The position numbers and the translations under genes are program-made. From contig NC_070558.1 of the NCBI RefSeq assembly GCF_026914185.1, forward strand, positions 2,170,001 through 2,234,000: DNA of 64,000 nucleotides. Direction: 5' to 3'. The notes beneath the pieces are model-generated. The model saw only the letters and a program-made list of their open reading frames with translations, did not search any database and had not been told where the DNA came from. Positions within the stretch are counted from its first letter, which is position 1. Each line of letters starts with the position of its first letter. This DNA is from Puccinia triticina (lineage: Eukaryota > Basidiomycota > Pucciniomycetes > Pucciniales > Pucciniaceae). Shown piece after piece: positions 19,487 to 29,384 of this stretch.

Positions 19487-21990
19487 TGATCATTTGTCTT
19501 CTTTTTGAACATTCGCTCCTCATCGTTGATAGTAGAAGTGGGGTTCTGGCCCATGTCTGGCTTCACGACGTTGGTACTGAGATCCTTTTGATTATCCCAA
19601 CCTCGCCCTTGACCAATACGTGCTAGAGGTACTGACACCCGCCTTCCTTTGGTTCCTTGGAAAGAGAGTGTCTCCCCAGTATCATGGTACTCCAATGTGC
19701 AGCCGTAGTCGAAAAGAAAGGGACGTCCCAGGATGCAGTCTTGCGCTTTTGGTGATATGAAGAGATGAGCAGGTCCAGCAAATCGACCAATTCTTACTGG
19801 GCAGTTTTCTGCTACTCCCGTGATGTTGCACCTGGCTCCGCCAACTCCTTTCATGGGTATGTCGACTTGTATCCTCTCTAGATCCAGATCGTCCGCTACT
19901 GATTGGGGCATGACATTTACCATAGACCCAGAATCAACCATAAAATCGACTTTAGCTCCCCCAACTTCGGCTGTTACATATCCCAAGGCGCAACTGTAGT
20001 AGCATGGATCTAATTGATCTTCTACTGGTGGAGTGGCCATTGCTGCTGCTACCTTTGTGGCTTTTGTTGCCATGTAAGTGGTGGTATTCTTCCCTGGCAG
20101 TCGTCCTTGTAGCTTTGCAATGACTCGCTCCGTATATGAAGGTGAGATTGCTGTGAGCTGCGCAAAAGTCGTTGGAATTTTGACGTGATCCAAGTCCTGT
20201 AGAAGGGTATCTTCCGGTGAATCTTTTTTCAGGATAGTTGGTACTTGTTCTTGACTCCAAACTTTCCCAGGTGCTTTCCTTTGCGTTTCTTTTGGCAAGT
20301 TATCGTCTTCCTCTTCTTCATCAATATCCATGGTGTCTCTTTCTGGTTCTTGGATCCTAACTCCACGTCGTCCTTTCTGAGCTTCTGCTCTAGTGACTGC
20401 GTGAGTTTTCATAAAATTTTCCGATCCTAAGGACGGGGGATTCCAATCCACGGTTTGTACTGAAGCCTTCATTACTGGAGTGTTACCGTTTCCAGTTTGG
20501 CGGGATTTCGCCAGATTCCTGATTGATTCTTGCATCTCTGGTCTTGCAGATTCTGTGGCTACCACTGTTCGTATCGGTCTAGAAGGCACCCAGGGTATGT
20601 GCTGCCCATTTGGTAGGAACCAGTCCTTTCCTGCTCGTCTAACCAGCCCTTGCTCTTCATCTTTCAAGTATTCCGGACATTTTGATGTGGAGTGGCCTTC
20701 CCGCTTGCAATAGTAGCAAACCATCGTCTCGTACAGTGGAGTGGAGGGTCGGGAGTTTCCTCTGGCAAATTCCTGTTTGTCAGACTGGCCTTGTCTATTA
20801 TAACTTGATGGTGGGTCACTCTTCATCTGTTGCTTGAGAGCTGCCAATTCTTGATGCAAATCGTTAAGTTTTTGTTCCACAGCTTTGTCGTTTGGGGTTT
20901 CTTTCAGAATTTGTTCTCGTCGTCTTCCGTCGCCTTTCTTGGTATCCAGATCTTTCTGCATTAGTCGGTTTGATTCGGAGAAATGTGAGAAACTATTATA
21001 GCCTTCATCTACCCTAACTTCGGTTTCTGCAGCCTTAGTTAAGTCTTCCCATTTTGGTGCCTTGTTACTTCCGTCCTTGGCTCTTGGGAGTTGATTCTTG
21101 TTAACTAGGGTGCGCTTGATACTTCGTTGACTTTCCGCTGAGAATGCACTTAAAAATAGGATTCCGGCATCGCTTTCTTTACTGATGTGTTCATTTTTTA
21201 CTAGATATTTGAGGATTGGGGTAAACTTCGCCAGGTACGCTTTGTATTCCCGGTGACTTGAAATTCCTTCTTTTGCTTGAATTTTTGCCACCTTGATTAG
21301 ATCATCCACAGTATACATGACGGTGTTATCCAAATCTCCCCAAGCTGTGACCATTTCTGCTCGAAGTTTTGCCCAGTCGTAATCATCGTATCCGTCCATT
21401 TCTTCGAGTTGGCATTTTAATTCCTCCGTCCGTATGACTCGTAAGATCTGGACTACTTTGTCATGATCTGAAGCTCCGTGTGCGTATGCTGTTCTTACGA
21501 ACCGGGTCAGAAATTTCATAAACTGGCTTCCTTCGTAATAGAGCCCTGGATCTTTTATGATGATTGGTTTGGAGGGGTGCGCCGGCTGAAATGGTGGAGT
21601 CGGGACCCATGGTTGTGGCCTCATAGGCTCTTGTTGAGATTGAGACTGATGTTGTTTTTGTTGAAATTGAGGCTGATACATTGGTTCTCTGACATTTTCA
21701 GTGTTATGAATTCCATACCCTGACGGCTGTTGTCGTGGTGTCGTTTGTCTGGGAGGGATATTCTGGTGTTGTGGAGTTTCATCGGAGTCGGACAGCCCTT
21801 CTTCAGCTTGATCTCTGAATTTATTTTCTGGTTCTTTCCCTTTTTCTTTTCGTGGAGGCGGCGGAGGGTTCTGGGATTCCGAAGTCCAAAACGATCCTGA
21901 GGGTCCTGCCAATGGTCTGTTCCTAAACGGGGTAGAGGGAGCGAATCCATCTTCCAAATCCGGTGTGCTGAATGGTAAATTCATGTTCAT
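19477..21990 (-). CDS. Gypsy ORF1: Gag-protease
   Basis: 837 residues from the ATG at 21990, uninterrupted. The Gln/Pro-rich N-terminus is followed by a Gag capsid-like helical region (about residues 140-340), a CCHC zinc knuckle CYYCKREGHSTSKC (about residue 425) and an aspartic protease near the C-terminus with FMVDSGSMVNVMP, CNITGVAENCPVRIG and CILGRPFLFDYG. It ends DHFL before TAA. Having Gag and protease in one ORF and RT onward in the -1 frame is shared with the element at 60.6-64 kb. Confidence 0.93.
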   Translation of the reverse strand: MNMNLPFSTPDLEDGFAPSTPFRNRPLAGPSGSFWTSESQNPPPPPRKEKGKEPENKFRDQAEEGLSDSDETPQHQNIPPRQTTPRQQPSGYGIHNTENVREPMYQPQFQQKQHQSQSQQEPMRPQPWVPTPPFQPAHPSKPIIIKDPGLYYEGSQFMKFLTRFVRTAYAHGASDHDKVVQILRVIRTEELKCQLEEMDGYDDYDWAKLRAEMVTAWGDLDNTVMYTVDDLIKVAKIQAKEGISSHREYKAYLAKFTPILKYLVKNEHISKESDAGILFLSAFSAESQRSIKRTLVNKNQLPRAKDGSNKAPKWEDLTKAAETEVRVDEGYNSFSHFSESNRLMQKDLDTKKGDGRRREQILKETPNDKAVEQKLNDLHQELAALKQQMKSDPPSSYNRQGQSDKQEFARGNSRPSTPLYETMVCYYCKREGHSTSKCPEYLKDEEQGLVRRAGKDWFLPNGQHIPWVPSRPIRTVVATESARPEMQESIRNLAKSRQTGNGNTPVMKASVQTVDWNPPSLGSENFMKTHAVTRAEAQKGRRGVRIQEPERDTMDIDEEEEDDNLPKETQRKAPGKVWSQEQVPTILKKDSPEDTLLQDLDHVKIPTTFAQLTAISPSYTERVIAKLQGRLPGKNTTTYMATKATKVAAAMATPPVEDQLDPCYYSCALGYVTAEVGGAKVDFMVDSGSMVNVMPQSVADDLDLERIQVDIPMKGVGGARCNITGVAENCPVRIGRFAGPAHLFISPKAQDCILGRPFLFDYGCTLEYHDTGETLSFQGTKGRRVSVPLARIGQGRGWDNQKDLSTNVVKPDMGQNPTSTINDEERMFKKKTNDHFL

Positions 21991-22580
21991 CTTGTTGATT
22001 CTTAGTTTTCTATTATGTTGATCCTTGGCTTCCTGTTACTGTGCTTCTGAAAAAGAAACAATAATATCTGGTCTCTGGTCTCTTTACCAGGGCAAATTGG
22101 GGGTATTCTTTCAATATTTGATATAAATAACTTCACCGTGCTGGGAGTGTTCTTCAAACAGTATCCAATTATCCGAATCCTTAGGTACTACACACCGTCG
22201 TTCAGTATATAATTGGCTGCTTTCTTCGAGTGGGCTCCAGAGTTTTCTTCTAACAGTATCTAATTATCCGGATCCTTAGGTACGACAAACCGTCTTCCAG
22301 TATATAATAAGCTGCTTCCTTCGAAAGACTCCTTTCAGGTCCGGTGGTTATACGTTCTCTTCAGAGGTTTGTAATTGGTTCCTTAGATGGTTCCTAATAG
22401 TTGACTAGTCGTTCAACAGAATAACTGAATATGCCGTTGAGTTTGATAGATTTGGTGATGAATTTGATTCCTTTAACCGCACAAAGTCGAGATCCGCAGA
22501 CAAGGTTTCGGTATTTTTGATTGAAATCGGTTATACGTTGTCGATCGAACAAGATTATCCTATCACGTTGGGGACTCCCT
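21991..22580 (-). other. Gypsy 5' leader with a 95-bp tandem duplication
   Basis: Lies between the 5' LTR and Gag. Units starting CAGTATCYAATTATCCGRATC at 22159 and 22254 repeat in tandem with about ten differences. The base run next to the LTR does not begin with the usual TGG, so I cannot name the tRNA primer. Confidence 0.6.
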
Positions 22581-23479
22581 TGTAAGACTCAAAAGTGGTA
22601 ATGAAACCCTTTTGCTGAATGGTGAAGGGTATGATGGAGTTGCAAGCTCTGCCCTTCTGTTATCAGTCAACAAGACCCACCAAGCTATGCTTGGCAAGTT
22701 TTATTCAAGTGATAGGGTAGGTTGGCTCAAGATGAGTTGTTTGATTGACAAGGTATAGAGCTGATGATTTATATAAGGGTTGGTTATAATTGGTAAGGGT
22801 GAATATTGGGGGTGACTGTGATTGGTGAGTGATGAACTGAGGAGCTGACAACTGGGGAGGAGAGAGCTCCTTATATAGACAGAAGTGGAGCCCCACAGGG
22901 CTTGTGGGTTAGGGTTTCAGCTGATCTGGACAACAGTGTGAGGGATTTTAGCTGGTGGGAGTAGATACAAATGATGTCATAATGTGTCAGGGGTACATAA
23001 ATGATGTCATAAGCATGCAGTAGGGCTGCATGAAGGCTGCGTAAAGTGACAGTCGGCTGCATTAGTTGACAGGTGGATGCAGGGGGTGCATAAATGACGC
23101 CTGAACTGCAGGATCAGTGCGGGATGACATCATAATATGGAAATAGAAGAGTACTTGATACTATGTGATGACTATAGTCTGATTAGGAGATGTATGCTTG
23201 TATCCTGTGATGTGTATAAGCATAATACTGTGATCCTTGACTTGAGACTTGCAACAGGCTGGTGACTGGGTATGCTGAACGTGTGATGGGTGTCCATTGT
23301 CCAAGGGCGTGTAGGTTCCATTCCAGAGGGGCTCCAGTGACGCTTCCAGTGGTGTCTAGGGGTAAAATTGGCCGTAGAATCCATTTCTGGGGTCCATTTG
23401 ATGGTATCCTGAGGCCTAGTATGAGTAATTATGTGGCATAGAAAAAACTTTCTATTTTTCCACTTTTCCGTCTACCACA
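22581..23479 (-). repeat. Gypsy 5' LTR
   Basis: 899-bp partner of 11593-12491. Its outer edge abuts the target duplication CCGG and the Copia RT reading FSIKRKP. Confidence 0.95.
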
Positions 23480-23483
23480 CCGG

Positions 23484-24086
23484 TTTTCTCTTGATGGAGA
23501 ACACCCACCTAGCCCCCAAAGCTTTACAGCCCTTCGGAGCTACCTCAGGAATCCACACTTCCAGTTGTCCAAATTTAAGCATTTTGTATTCAGCCGCCTT
23601 GCGCCACAAGTGAGCATCCGGTCCTGAGAGTGCCTGTTTGATTGTCTTTGGCAAATTATGTCCCTCTGCAGTCAACAGGAGTCCCATTTGTTTGTGTTCT
23701 TCCTTGGCAATTTCAGAAGTCTTCTCTTCTCCGAGATTCAACATAATTTGCTTCAGGATCAGATCAACTTGCGATTCTTTGTCTTGATCTGGATGAGCAA
23801 CTGGATCCAGAGCCGTTTGGGCCGTTGCCGTTTCAACTGGGAGTTTCTGGAAGTCCGGAAACTTAACCGAAGCCAAGTGGACAATTCTACGCTCACTGGG
23901 AACCCAAAATAGCCAACGGGTTCTGAATGCTGGTTAACCAAGGAGTTGGCCTTCTCTGGCCCTCTCGTCTAGCTTCTTTCTCTTTTCTTTTGGGATATGG
24001 ATGATTCCACGAGCCCCAAAAGGGTACAGTGTCTCAGGGATTGGTTTGACTTTGTATAGAAGCTCAAGCGGAGTTTTATCGCCAGT
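23484..24086 (-). pseudogene. Copia integrase-RT linker and RT N-terminus
   Basis: The minus strand reads TGDKTPLELLYKVKPIPETL, FGARGIIHIPKEKRKKLDER, then an in-frame TAA, then LASVKFPDFQKLPVE and ALGARWVFSIKRKP, where the Gypsy insertion cuts in. Standard Ty1/Copia order. The right border is the TTGG duplication of the next solo LTR. Confidence 0.88.
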
Positions 24087-24090
24087 TTGG

Positions 24091-24947
24091 TGGGGTGAAT
24101 TATATAGGCATGCGTGGTAGAATGTCCACTTGGGGATAGTGCGGGCGGGAATGCTCAGAGCGGCTCAGGCAGAGTGCATTCCGGTGACATAAGCACTGAG
24201 GATGATGTCAGAAAAGCCCGCTAAGAAAGCTTACGGAAAGTCACGCACGGACTGGAATGCACGGATTGCGGATCACGGATTTCAGATCAGGTATTCAGAC
24301 CGGAGCGGAAAGACAGGGCTGGACTGCGGCGGACTACACACGTGGACTGGTAGCAGCGGCGCATCAGCAGGTGAGCCACGACAGCCAAAGCGGGTGGAAC
24401 TGGGGTGGAGGCGGTGGTGAGAGACTGACTGGCGGGGGCTAGACAGAGGACGGTGGGAGGTCAAGTGTTGGAGATGAGCGGAGTCTGGGAGAATGACGTG
24501 CGGAAAGCAGGCAGAGCTGAAGGACTAGTGCGGGAAAGTGTCAGATTTGCGGGATAGGGTGGGAACGGTGATGTGCATGGAGGGAAGGACGGGAAAAGGC
24601 TCATGGATTTCTCTTCTCTTTCCTTATCCTATTATCCTATCATCTTACAAATTACTCATTATTGTACTTACACAGACAGACGTACTAGAGTATTCGGAGA
24701 GCTATATGTGACCTTATCTTTACTTTCAGAGCTACATACTTGCGGATTCTGTGCTTGCGGAGTGCGGAGCTTTTCTTCACTTGCGGATTATTACGCTATA
24801 GATCAGGCTCAGAGAGGAGCGCTGAAGGCTAGAGGATAGTAGCAGTGCGGAGCCAAGACACCAATAATCACACAGCCCGGACACAAATATTCTTGAAGAG
24901 GGCGGTTAGCGGAAATTTCCACTGACATACCAGCCTTTATTCTCACA
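24091..24947. mobile_element. Second solo LTR inside the Copia integrase
   Basis: 857 bp, plus-strand ends TGGGGTGAATT and TTCTCACA, flanked by 4-bp duplications TTGG (24087-24090 and 24948-24951). Excision joins LPNSQ to TGDKTPLELL in frame, a strong test of the borders. Unrelated in sequence to the first solo LTR. The 4-bp duplication matches that of the full Gypsy, suggesting a Gypsy-type LTR. Confidence 0.82.
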
Positions 24948-24951
24948 TTGG

Positions 24952-26130
24952 GAGTTTGGAAGTTGGTTGTGCAAGTGAGCCACAGTCAAATAAGCAAAAC
25001 TCCACCAGATACTCGACAGCTCACTAGAGTGTAGCATTGTCCGCGCCATGTCGGCAAGAGTCCTGTGCACCCTTTCAGCCTCACCATTTTGGGATGGTGA
25101 GTATGGTGTGACCGGGGCTAGGGTTGTACCAATAGCTTCCAGTTGGGGCTTCAGACTTTTGGTATACTCCAGCGCATTGTTGCATTGAAGGTATGTTGGC
25201 AACACTGGGTCGCTACGCTAACCATAGCGGTTAGCGTAGCGTAGCGCAGCGCAAATGCGCTATTTTTTAGCGTAGTGTTAGCGCAATTGCACGCATATGC
25301 GCTAACGCTACGCGCACGCGGTGCGCAGCTATTTTAGCTGATAGCGTAGCGTTAGCGCAGATGCGCGCAATTGCGCTAACGCTAAACATGCAGGGCGCAA
25401 AAGAGCGCGCGCTACGCAGCGCTACAGCGCCTTTAGCGGGAAAAAAGGGCTTTTTTTCCGCTAAAAGCGCTGTAGCGCAGCGCAGCGTAGCGTAGCGACT
25501 GTAGCGGCGCGCTAACGCTAACAAAGAATTGGCGCGCTGTTAGCGCCGCTGAAAATTAGCGTAGCGTAGCGGCGCTAACAGCGCGCTAACGCTATGCAAA
25601 ATAGCCGGGCGCTTTTTGCCGCTACGCTAACGCGTAGCGCTGAAATAGCGTAGCGTAGCGTAGCGACCCAGTGTTGATGTTGGTGCTTTCCCTAAGGCCG
25701 TCTTCAGGTGTTTGATGCAGGTCATTATCTTTTCTGGCACATCACGCCTGTTTGCCATTGGGGCGCAAAATGTATAAGTACTTGCATGGTCCCTCAGAGT
25801 GACTAGGTATTGGCATCCATTGATGTCAAGATTGAGGGGACTGATCACATCCGAGACGCAGAAATATAGAGGGTTGTTGCGAGGAATCTGTGTTTCCATC
25901 CCCATAGCCTTCTTGTCCATGCTCTTGGAATTCACACACTTTTCGCAGAAGAACTCCTTCCAGGCAATTTTTTTGTCTGGATAGTTGATTAGAAGGAAGG
26001 TTCTCACTACTGGGTCAGAGACGTGACCCAGTCAAACGTGCCAGAGATACAGGTCAAAAGATGGGGTCTTGGAGACCTTTTTTGATTGCAAGAGGGCACT
26101 GGTTTTGAGTGACCATGACAGCTCTGTTTA
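24952..26130 (-). pseudogene. Copia GAG-pre-integrase and integrase core
   Basis: Right part: SALLQSKKVSKTP, LYLWH-stop-LGHVSDPVVRTFL (one in-frame stop), FFCEKCVNSKSM and YLVTLRDHASTYTF. After removing the foldback at 25200-25676 the frame continues GKAPTYLQCNNALEYTKS, PYSPSQNGEAERVHRTLADM. The usual SDN of the second catalytic Asp reads CNN, an apparent Asp to Asn loss. The expected Glu (NGEAERV) is kept. Confidence 0.88.
25200..25676. mobile_element. GC-rich foldback element with hAT-like ends
   Basis: 477 bp, ends CAACACTGGGTCGCTACGCTA in perfect inverted repeat. The interior is almost entirely permutations of GCGTAGCGTTAGCGC that pair across the centre. Flanked by 7-bp duplications ATGTTGG (25193-25199 and 25677-25683). 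Excision restores the integrase frame. Its first bases match the hAT element at 41974 (CAACACYGGGT), so that transposase may have moved it. Spurious ORFs in the array should be ignored. Confidence 0.85.
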
Positions 26131-27056
26131 TGAAGCTTAGGGCAAAAACCCGTCAAAATAAGGTTTTTTGGGCCCTAGCACTATAACTGTGCTGATGTAA
26201 CACTGGTAATTTAAATTACCAAACTTGTTACGTGGCAAATATGGCCACTACAAGGGTTATAACACTCTGTAACAGAGGAAGTATTAATTATGTTATTAAT
26301 AATATGTAATTATTAATTACAGGGAATTAATTTGGAGTAAAAGTAGGTGGTAAGCGTTTAAACTGATTGGCTGCTTGACAGAGGCGGTGGTCTTACGGCA
26401 ACTACTTATAAGGATAAAGTTTTAAATATGCTAATAAGGGATTTTGGATATTTAAAAGGTTTAATCCAGTGAATTTTGCGTGCTGGGGATGGTTTAAAAG
26501 GAAAAGGGGCTACAATAGTAGCAGAGGAGAATATTCACGGCAAACTTACGGTTTATGGGCAGTGAATGGTCTGGGGGATCTTTTCCTGAGGGCCAAATAG
26601 GCCTCTATTTATAGAGGGGACTTCAGTGGGCGCAACCACTAAGTCCTTTTCTCCCTATGGGAGTATCCTGAGGTGTAGCTGTGAACAAGGCTTGGCTGTG
26701 GGCAATTTATTTGTATTATAATAGACTAATTTCCCTGACTCTGTCACATGACATGTTTATAACCAATTGTCATGTGAAAGAGCTTCAGTAGAAGTCTACA
26801 TAATGCTTTCACGGGGTATTTTTACACGAGTAATATTACTCTTTAATGTAAAATAGTTTATTTTTATGTACTTTGTTTATTTTACTAATTTTTTGTATGT
26901 AATACCTTTTTTGGGCGCTTTCTGGGGCCAATTATTGATTATACAATTAGTACATGAAGGAATAGGAATAAGGGGTTACTTTGAGTGGGTGACCCCCCTT
27001 AATTTATGATGAGGAGTCTGGTTCTGCAATAATAATTAATCATTAATTATTATTAT
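26131..27056. other. AT-rich insertion of unknown class in Copia
   Basis: About 0.9 kb separates the Copia protease-side sequence (ends near QKTEI) from GAG-pre-integrase. It is AT-rich with palindromic runs such as AATAATTAATCATTAATTATT and a TATTTATAG motif at about 26615. I could not find matching target duplications. The borders CTTAG and CTAAG may be terminal inverted repeats. No coding sequence is supported. Confidence 0.45.
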
Positions 27057-27059
27057 TTG

Positions 27060-28802
27060 CTAAGTTATTTCGGTCTTTTGGATACTTAATGTATCTCTAA
27101 GGCTGACAGACCAGCAGTAATTATGGAATACTGTCTCATATTTACTATTACAAGGATCAAAGAGAGTCGCCTGAGTACCGTTGTAAACTAGTCTCCATCC
27201 TTCCGCCAGCAACCTTCCCGTCAAGAGTATGATCTCGTCGACTTCTGGACAATGATACACGTCCCTAATTTTCAGTGGACCCTTTGGAGTTGGGATGGTC
27301 ACACTGCCGATTTTGGTGACCGTCACATTTGCGTCAGACACGGCCAGGTAGAATGTACAAGGGCTAGTCAGCTTCCTGTTGACTTTGAAAAGGGGCGAGT
27401 CGCCGCTTCCGTGGGCCGACACTCCAGAGTCAATTAGAACACCATCACTGACATCAGGGATGTTCACCTGTCTGATGCGGGTGCCTTCAGGTCGCGGCAG
27501 AGGTCCGTACTTTGAGTCTTTCATGTTGAAGTCGGCATCCGGAGGGCTGATTTTTCCGGTGGCCACATCCCACCAAAAGTGAATACAGTCCGGGTACCAG
27601 TGGCCATTGTTGCCACAGTAGATGCAGTGAACGCCATGTTTCTGGAGTAGGGGGTTGGATTGCCCCTTGCCTTTAAACTTGACCCCTTTATCAATGGACA
27701 GCTGGGGTTATGTTTGTGGTGGCTGTGGAGTAGTGCGGCGTTGAGGAGCCACATACCTTGGTTGGGATTGGACAGCCTGGATTCTGTCAAGATCCATGGC
27801 CATTGGGTCAATTGTTGGGCCCAAAGGAAGAGATAAGGTCGCTCCTGTCTTATTGCGCAGTTTTTTCGCAGCAAATTGGATGATCGTTGCCACATCATCG
27901 AAGGGAGGGGCTTCATTTTTGTTCAGTTGCTGACTGATTGTAAACTCAAACGTCATGGGCTCAACTACGGCAGGGGGTTTGTAGTAGGACTGTAGGAAAA
28001 TCCAGAGGGCCTTGTTCCAGGTTACTTTGAGTTCACCCAGTTCGGATTTGATTTTTGCCCAGACCGATAGGGTGGTATCCGTCGCCGGCACCGGGTCATT
28101 GATGAGCGTGACCAGTTCATTGAGGAGATCAATTTTCCTTCTGCGGTTGGATCAGGAGCACTTGTTCTTCAAAAGCTCAAAGATAGCTTTAGGGCTTGTC
28201 AGCTTCAAGGCATCAATTATTTCTCCGAGGGCATCAACTATGGTGTTTCATATAAGACTGGCAACCGTGGACGCTTCGTCAACCTGCAGGGTATTGAAGT
28301 TGTCCAGTGTATCCGTGAAAGCCGTTTGGCAGAACAGGACATTTCAAAGCATCCTATTGATGGCCGCTTCCCAGACCGGGAAGTTAGTACCCTTGTAAAC
28401 CAATACAGGTTTACAGGGATTGAGCTGATGATGAACTTGCACCGGGTTTTTAACAAAGTTGTCCATGATCATTTCTTGCCGAGTTTGGGAGCATTGGACA
28501 ACTGGGGCCGGGGCTTGGTGTGCTAAGGTCTGGTTATTCCAAAGCACGGCGATCTCTTCTCGCAAGTCGTTAAAGATCTGCCTGGCTTGAGCCTCAAGGG
28601 GAAAGGTCGTCCATATCGCCGCTTGATGAAGGGGATGAGGAGATAGTGAAGGAGTTGGTGGGGTTTTGAGAGGTTGAGGTTTGTGTTTTTGGTTGAGTAT
28701 GGTTGATCGTTGGTGATCAATTTCTTCTTCTTGATTTTTATTCTTCAATTCTTTGACAATCTTCTTCAATCTGTCTTTCTTCTTATCTATCCAATTCATC
28801 AA
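27060..28802 (-). pseudogene. Copia Gag-protease region
   Basis: The minus-strand frame from the ATG at 28802 is interrupted only by in-frame stops (for example at 28344 and 27708), not by frameshifts. A coiled N-terminus (MNWIDKKKDRLKKIVKELKN) leads to a Gag core (ELLKNKCS, NELVTLINDP, LGELKVTWNKAL), a CCHC knuckle CIYCGNNGHWYPDC (about 27600) and a protease-like DGVLIDSGVSAHGSGDSPLF (about 27410). Several stops are TGA at positions where CGA is plausible. Confidence 0.85.
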
Positions 28803-28856
28803 TTCCCAAAAGGGAGTCGAGGATCAGTCTAGTGTAGCAAGAGCCGGCTTTTAAAC

Positions 28857-29204
28857 TATAAGATGCCAGGGGCAAATGGGCACTGGACAAAACAGTCCCA
28901 TCGCGTCAGCTATTGGCGCTGCTGATCCCGTCTCCAATGTCGGTCTATGATTGCATGAAGATAACAAGGAAAAAGATACTAACCTGGACGAAACAGTCCC
29001 GTTGCATCAGCTATCGGCACTGCTGATCCCGTCTCCAATCTTGGTGAGGAAAAGAGATCAGAGGCGGGCGCGGGAACATCCAGGCTACATAGTGGCTACC
29101 CAAAATAACCGGCATGTGAATCCCCCGGAGTATCACCCATTAGGTTTTAGACTAAGTACATGAATTTAGTTTTTGCACTCTTGTCTTCCAGCCATACTCC
29201 AACA
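28857..29204 (-). repeat. Copia 5' LTR
   Basis: 348 bp, partner of 9063-9407. The sequence on its left (internal) side would hold the primer-binding site; it does not begin with TGG, so the primer is unclear. Confidence 0.9.
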
Positions 29205-29384
29205 GGATGAATGATCATCCCATGACCAGGTTGTGAGAGTTGTTTGCGCTCTCATCTAAATCAGATCATTTTTGTTGTTGGTTCCCCCAACAGAAGCCCA
29301 CTGATGAAAAATAGTCATTACCACAAACGTGTTGAGATATTCACAATTTCTTGCCCACGAAGCGGCCGGGTCAAAGAAAGTAGA

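Larger units (their letters stand above)
11593..23479 (-). mobile_element. Full-length Gypsy LTR retrotransposon with an antisense passenger gene
   Basis: The 11.9-kb element has two 899-bp LTRs (TGTAAGAC...ACCACA on the plus strand) that differ at only five positions I can find. Target duplications are CCGG (11589-11592 and 23480-23483). Removing it rejoins the Copia RT reading FSIKRKP to DGLIDNY. ORF1 (Gag-protease) and ORF2 (RT-RNase H-integrase) are both uninterrupted, so the copy looks recent and possibly still active. Between pol and the 3' LTR lies an extra segment of about 3.4 kb carrying a spliced gene in the opposite orientation. Confidence 0.95.
9063..29204 (-). mobile_element. Copia LTR retrotransposon, old, carrying several nested insertions
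   Basis: Identical 5-bp target duplications GGATG flank the unit (9058-9062 and 29205-29209). LTRs at both ends begin TGTTGGAGTATGG on the minus strand. Between them lie, in minus-strand order, Gag-protease, GAG-pre-integrase plus integrase, reverse transcriptase and RNase H, all recognisably Ty1/Copia in order. The coding sequence is broken by in-frame stops, frameshifts and five insertions. Subtracting the recognised insertions leaves about 5 kb, a normal Copia length. The LTRs differ at about 20 positions plus a 3-nt indel over about 345 bp, so this is the oldest layer of the nest. Confidence 0.9.

Noticed and set aside
25267..25524. ORFs inside the GC-rich foldbacks (also 38973-39317 and 39225-39443)
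   Set aside because: Ala/Arg/Ser repeats produced by translating hairpin sequence words; no gene signals.
26131..27056. Another solo LTR in Copia
   Set aside because: No TG...CA borders with 4-5 bp duplications could be found, unlike the two other solo LTRs, so the class is left open.
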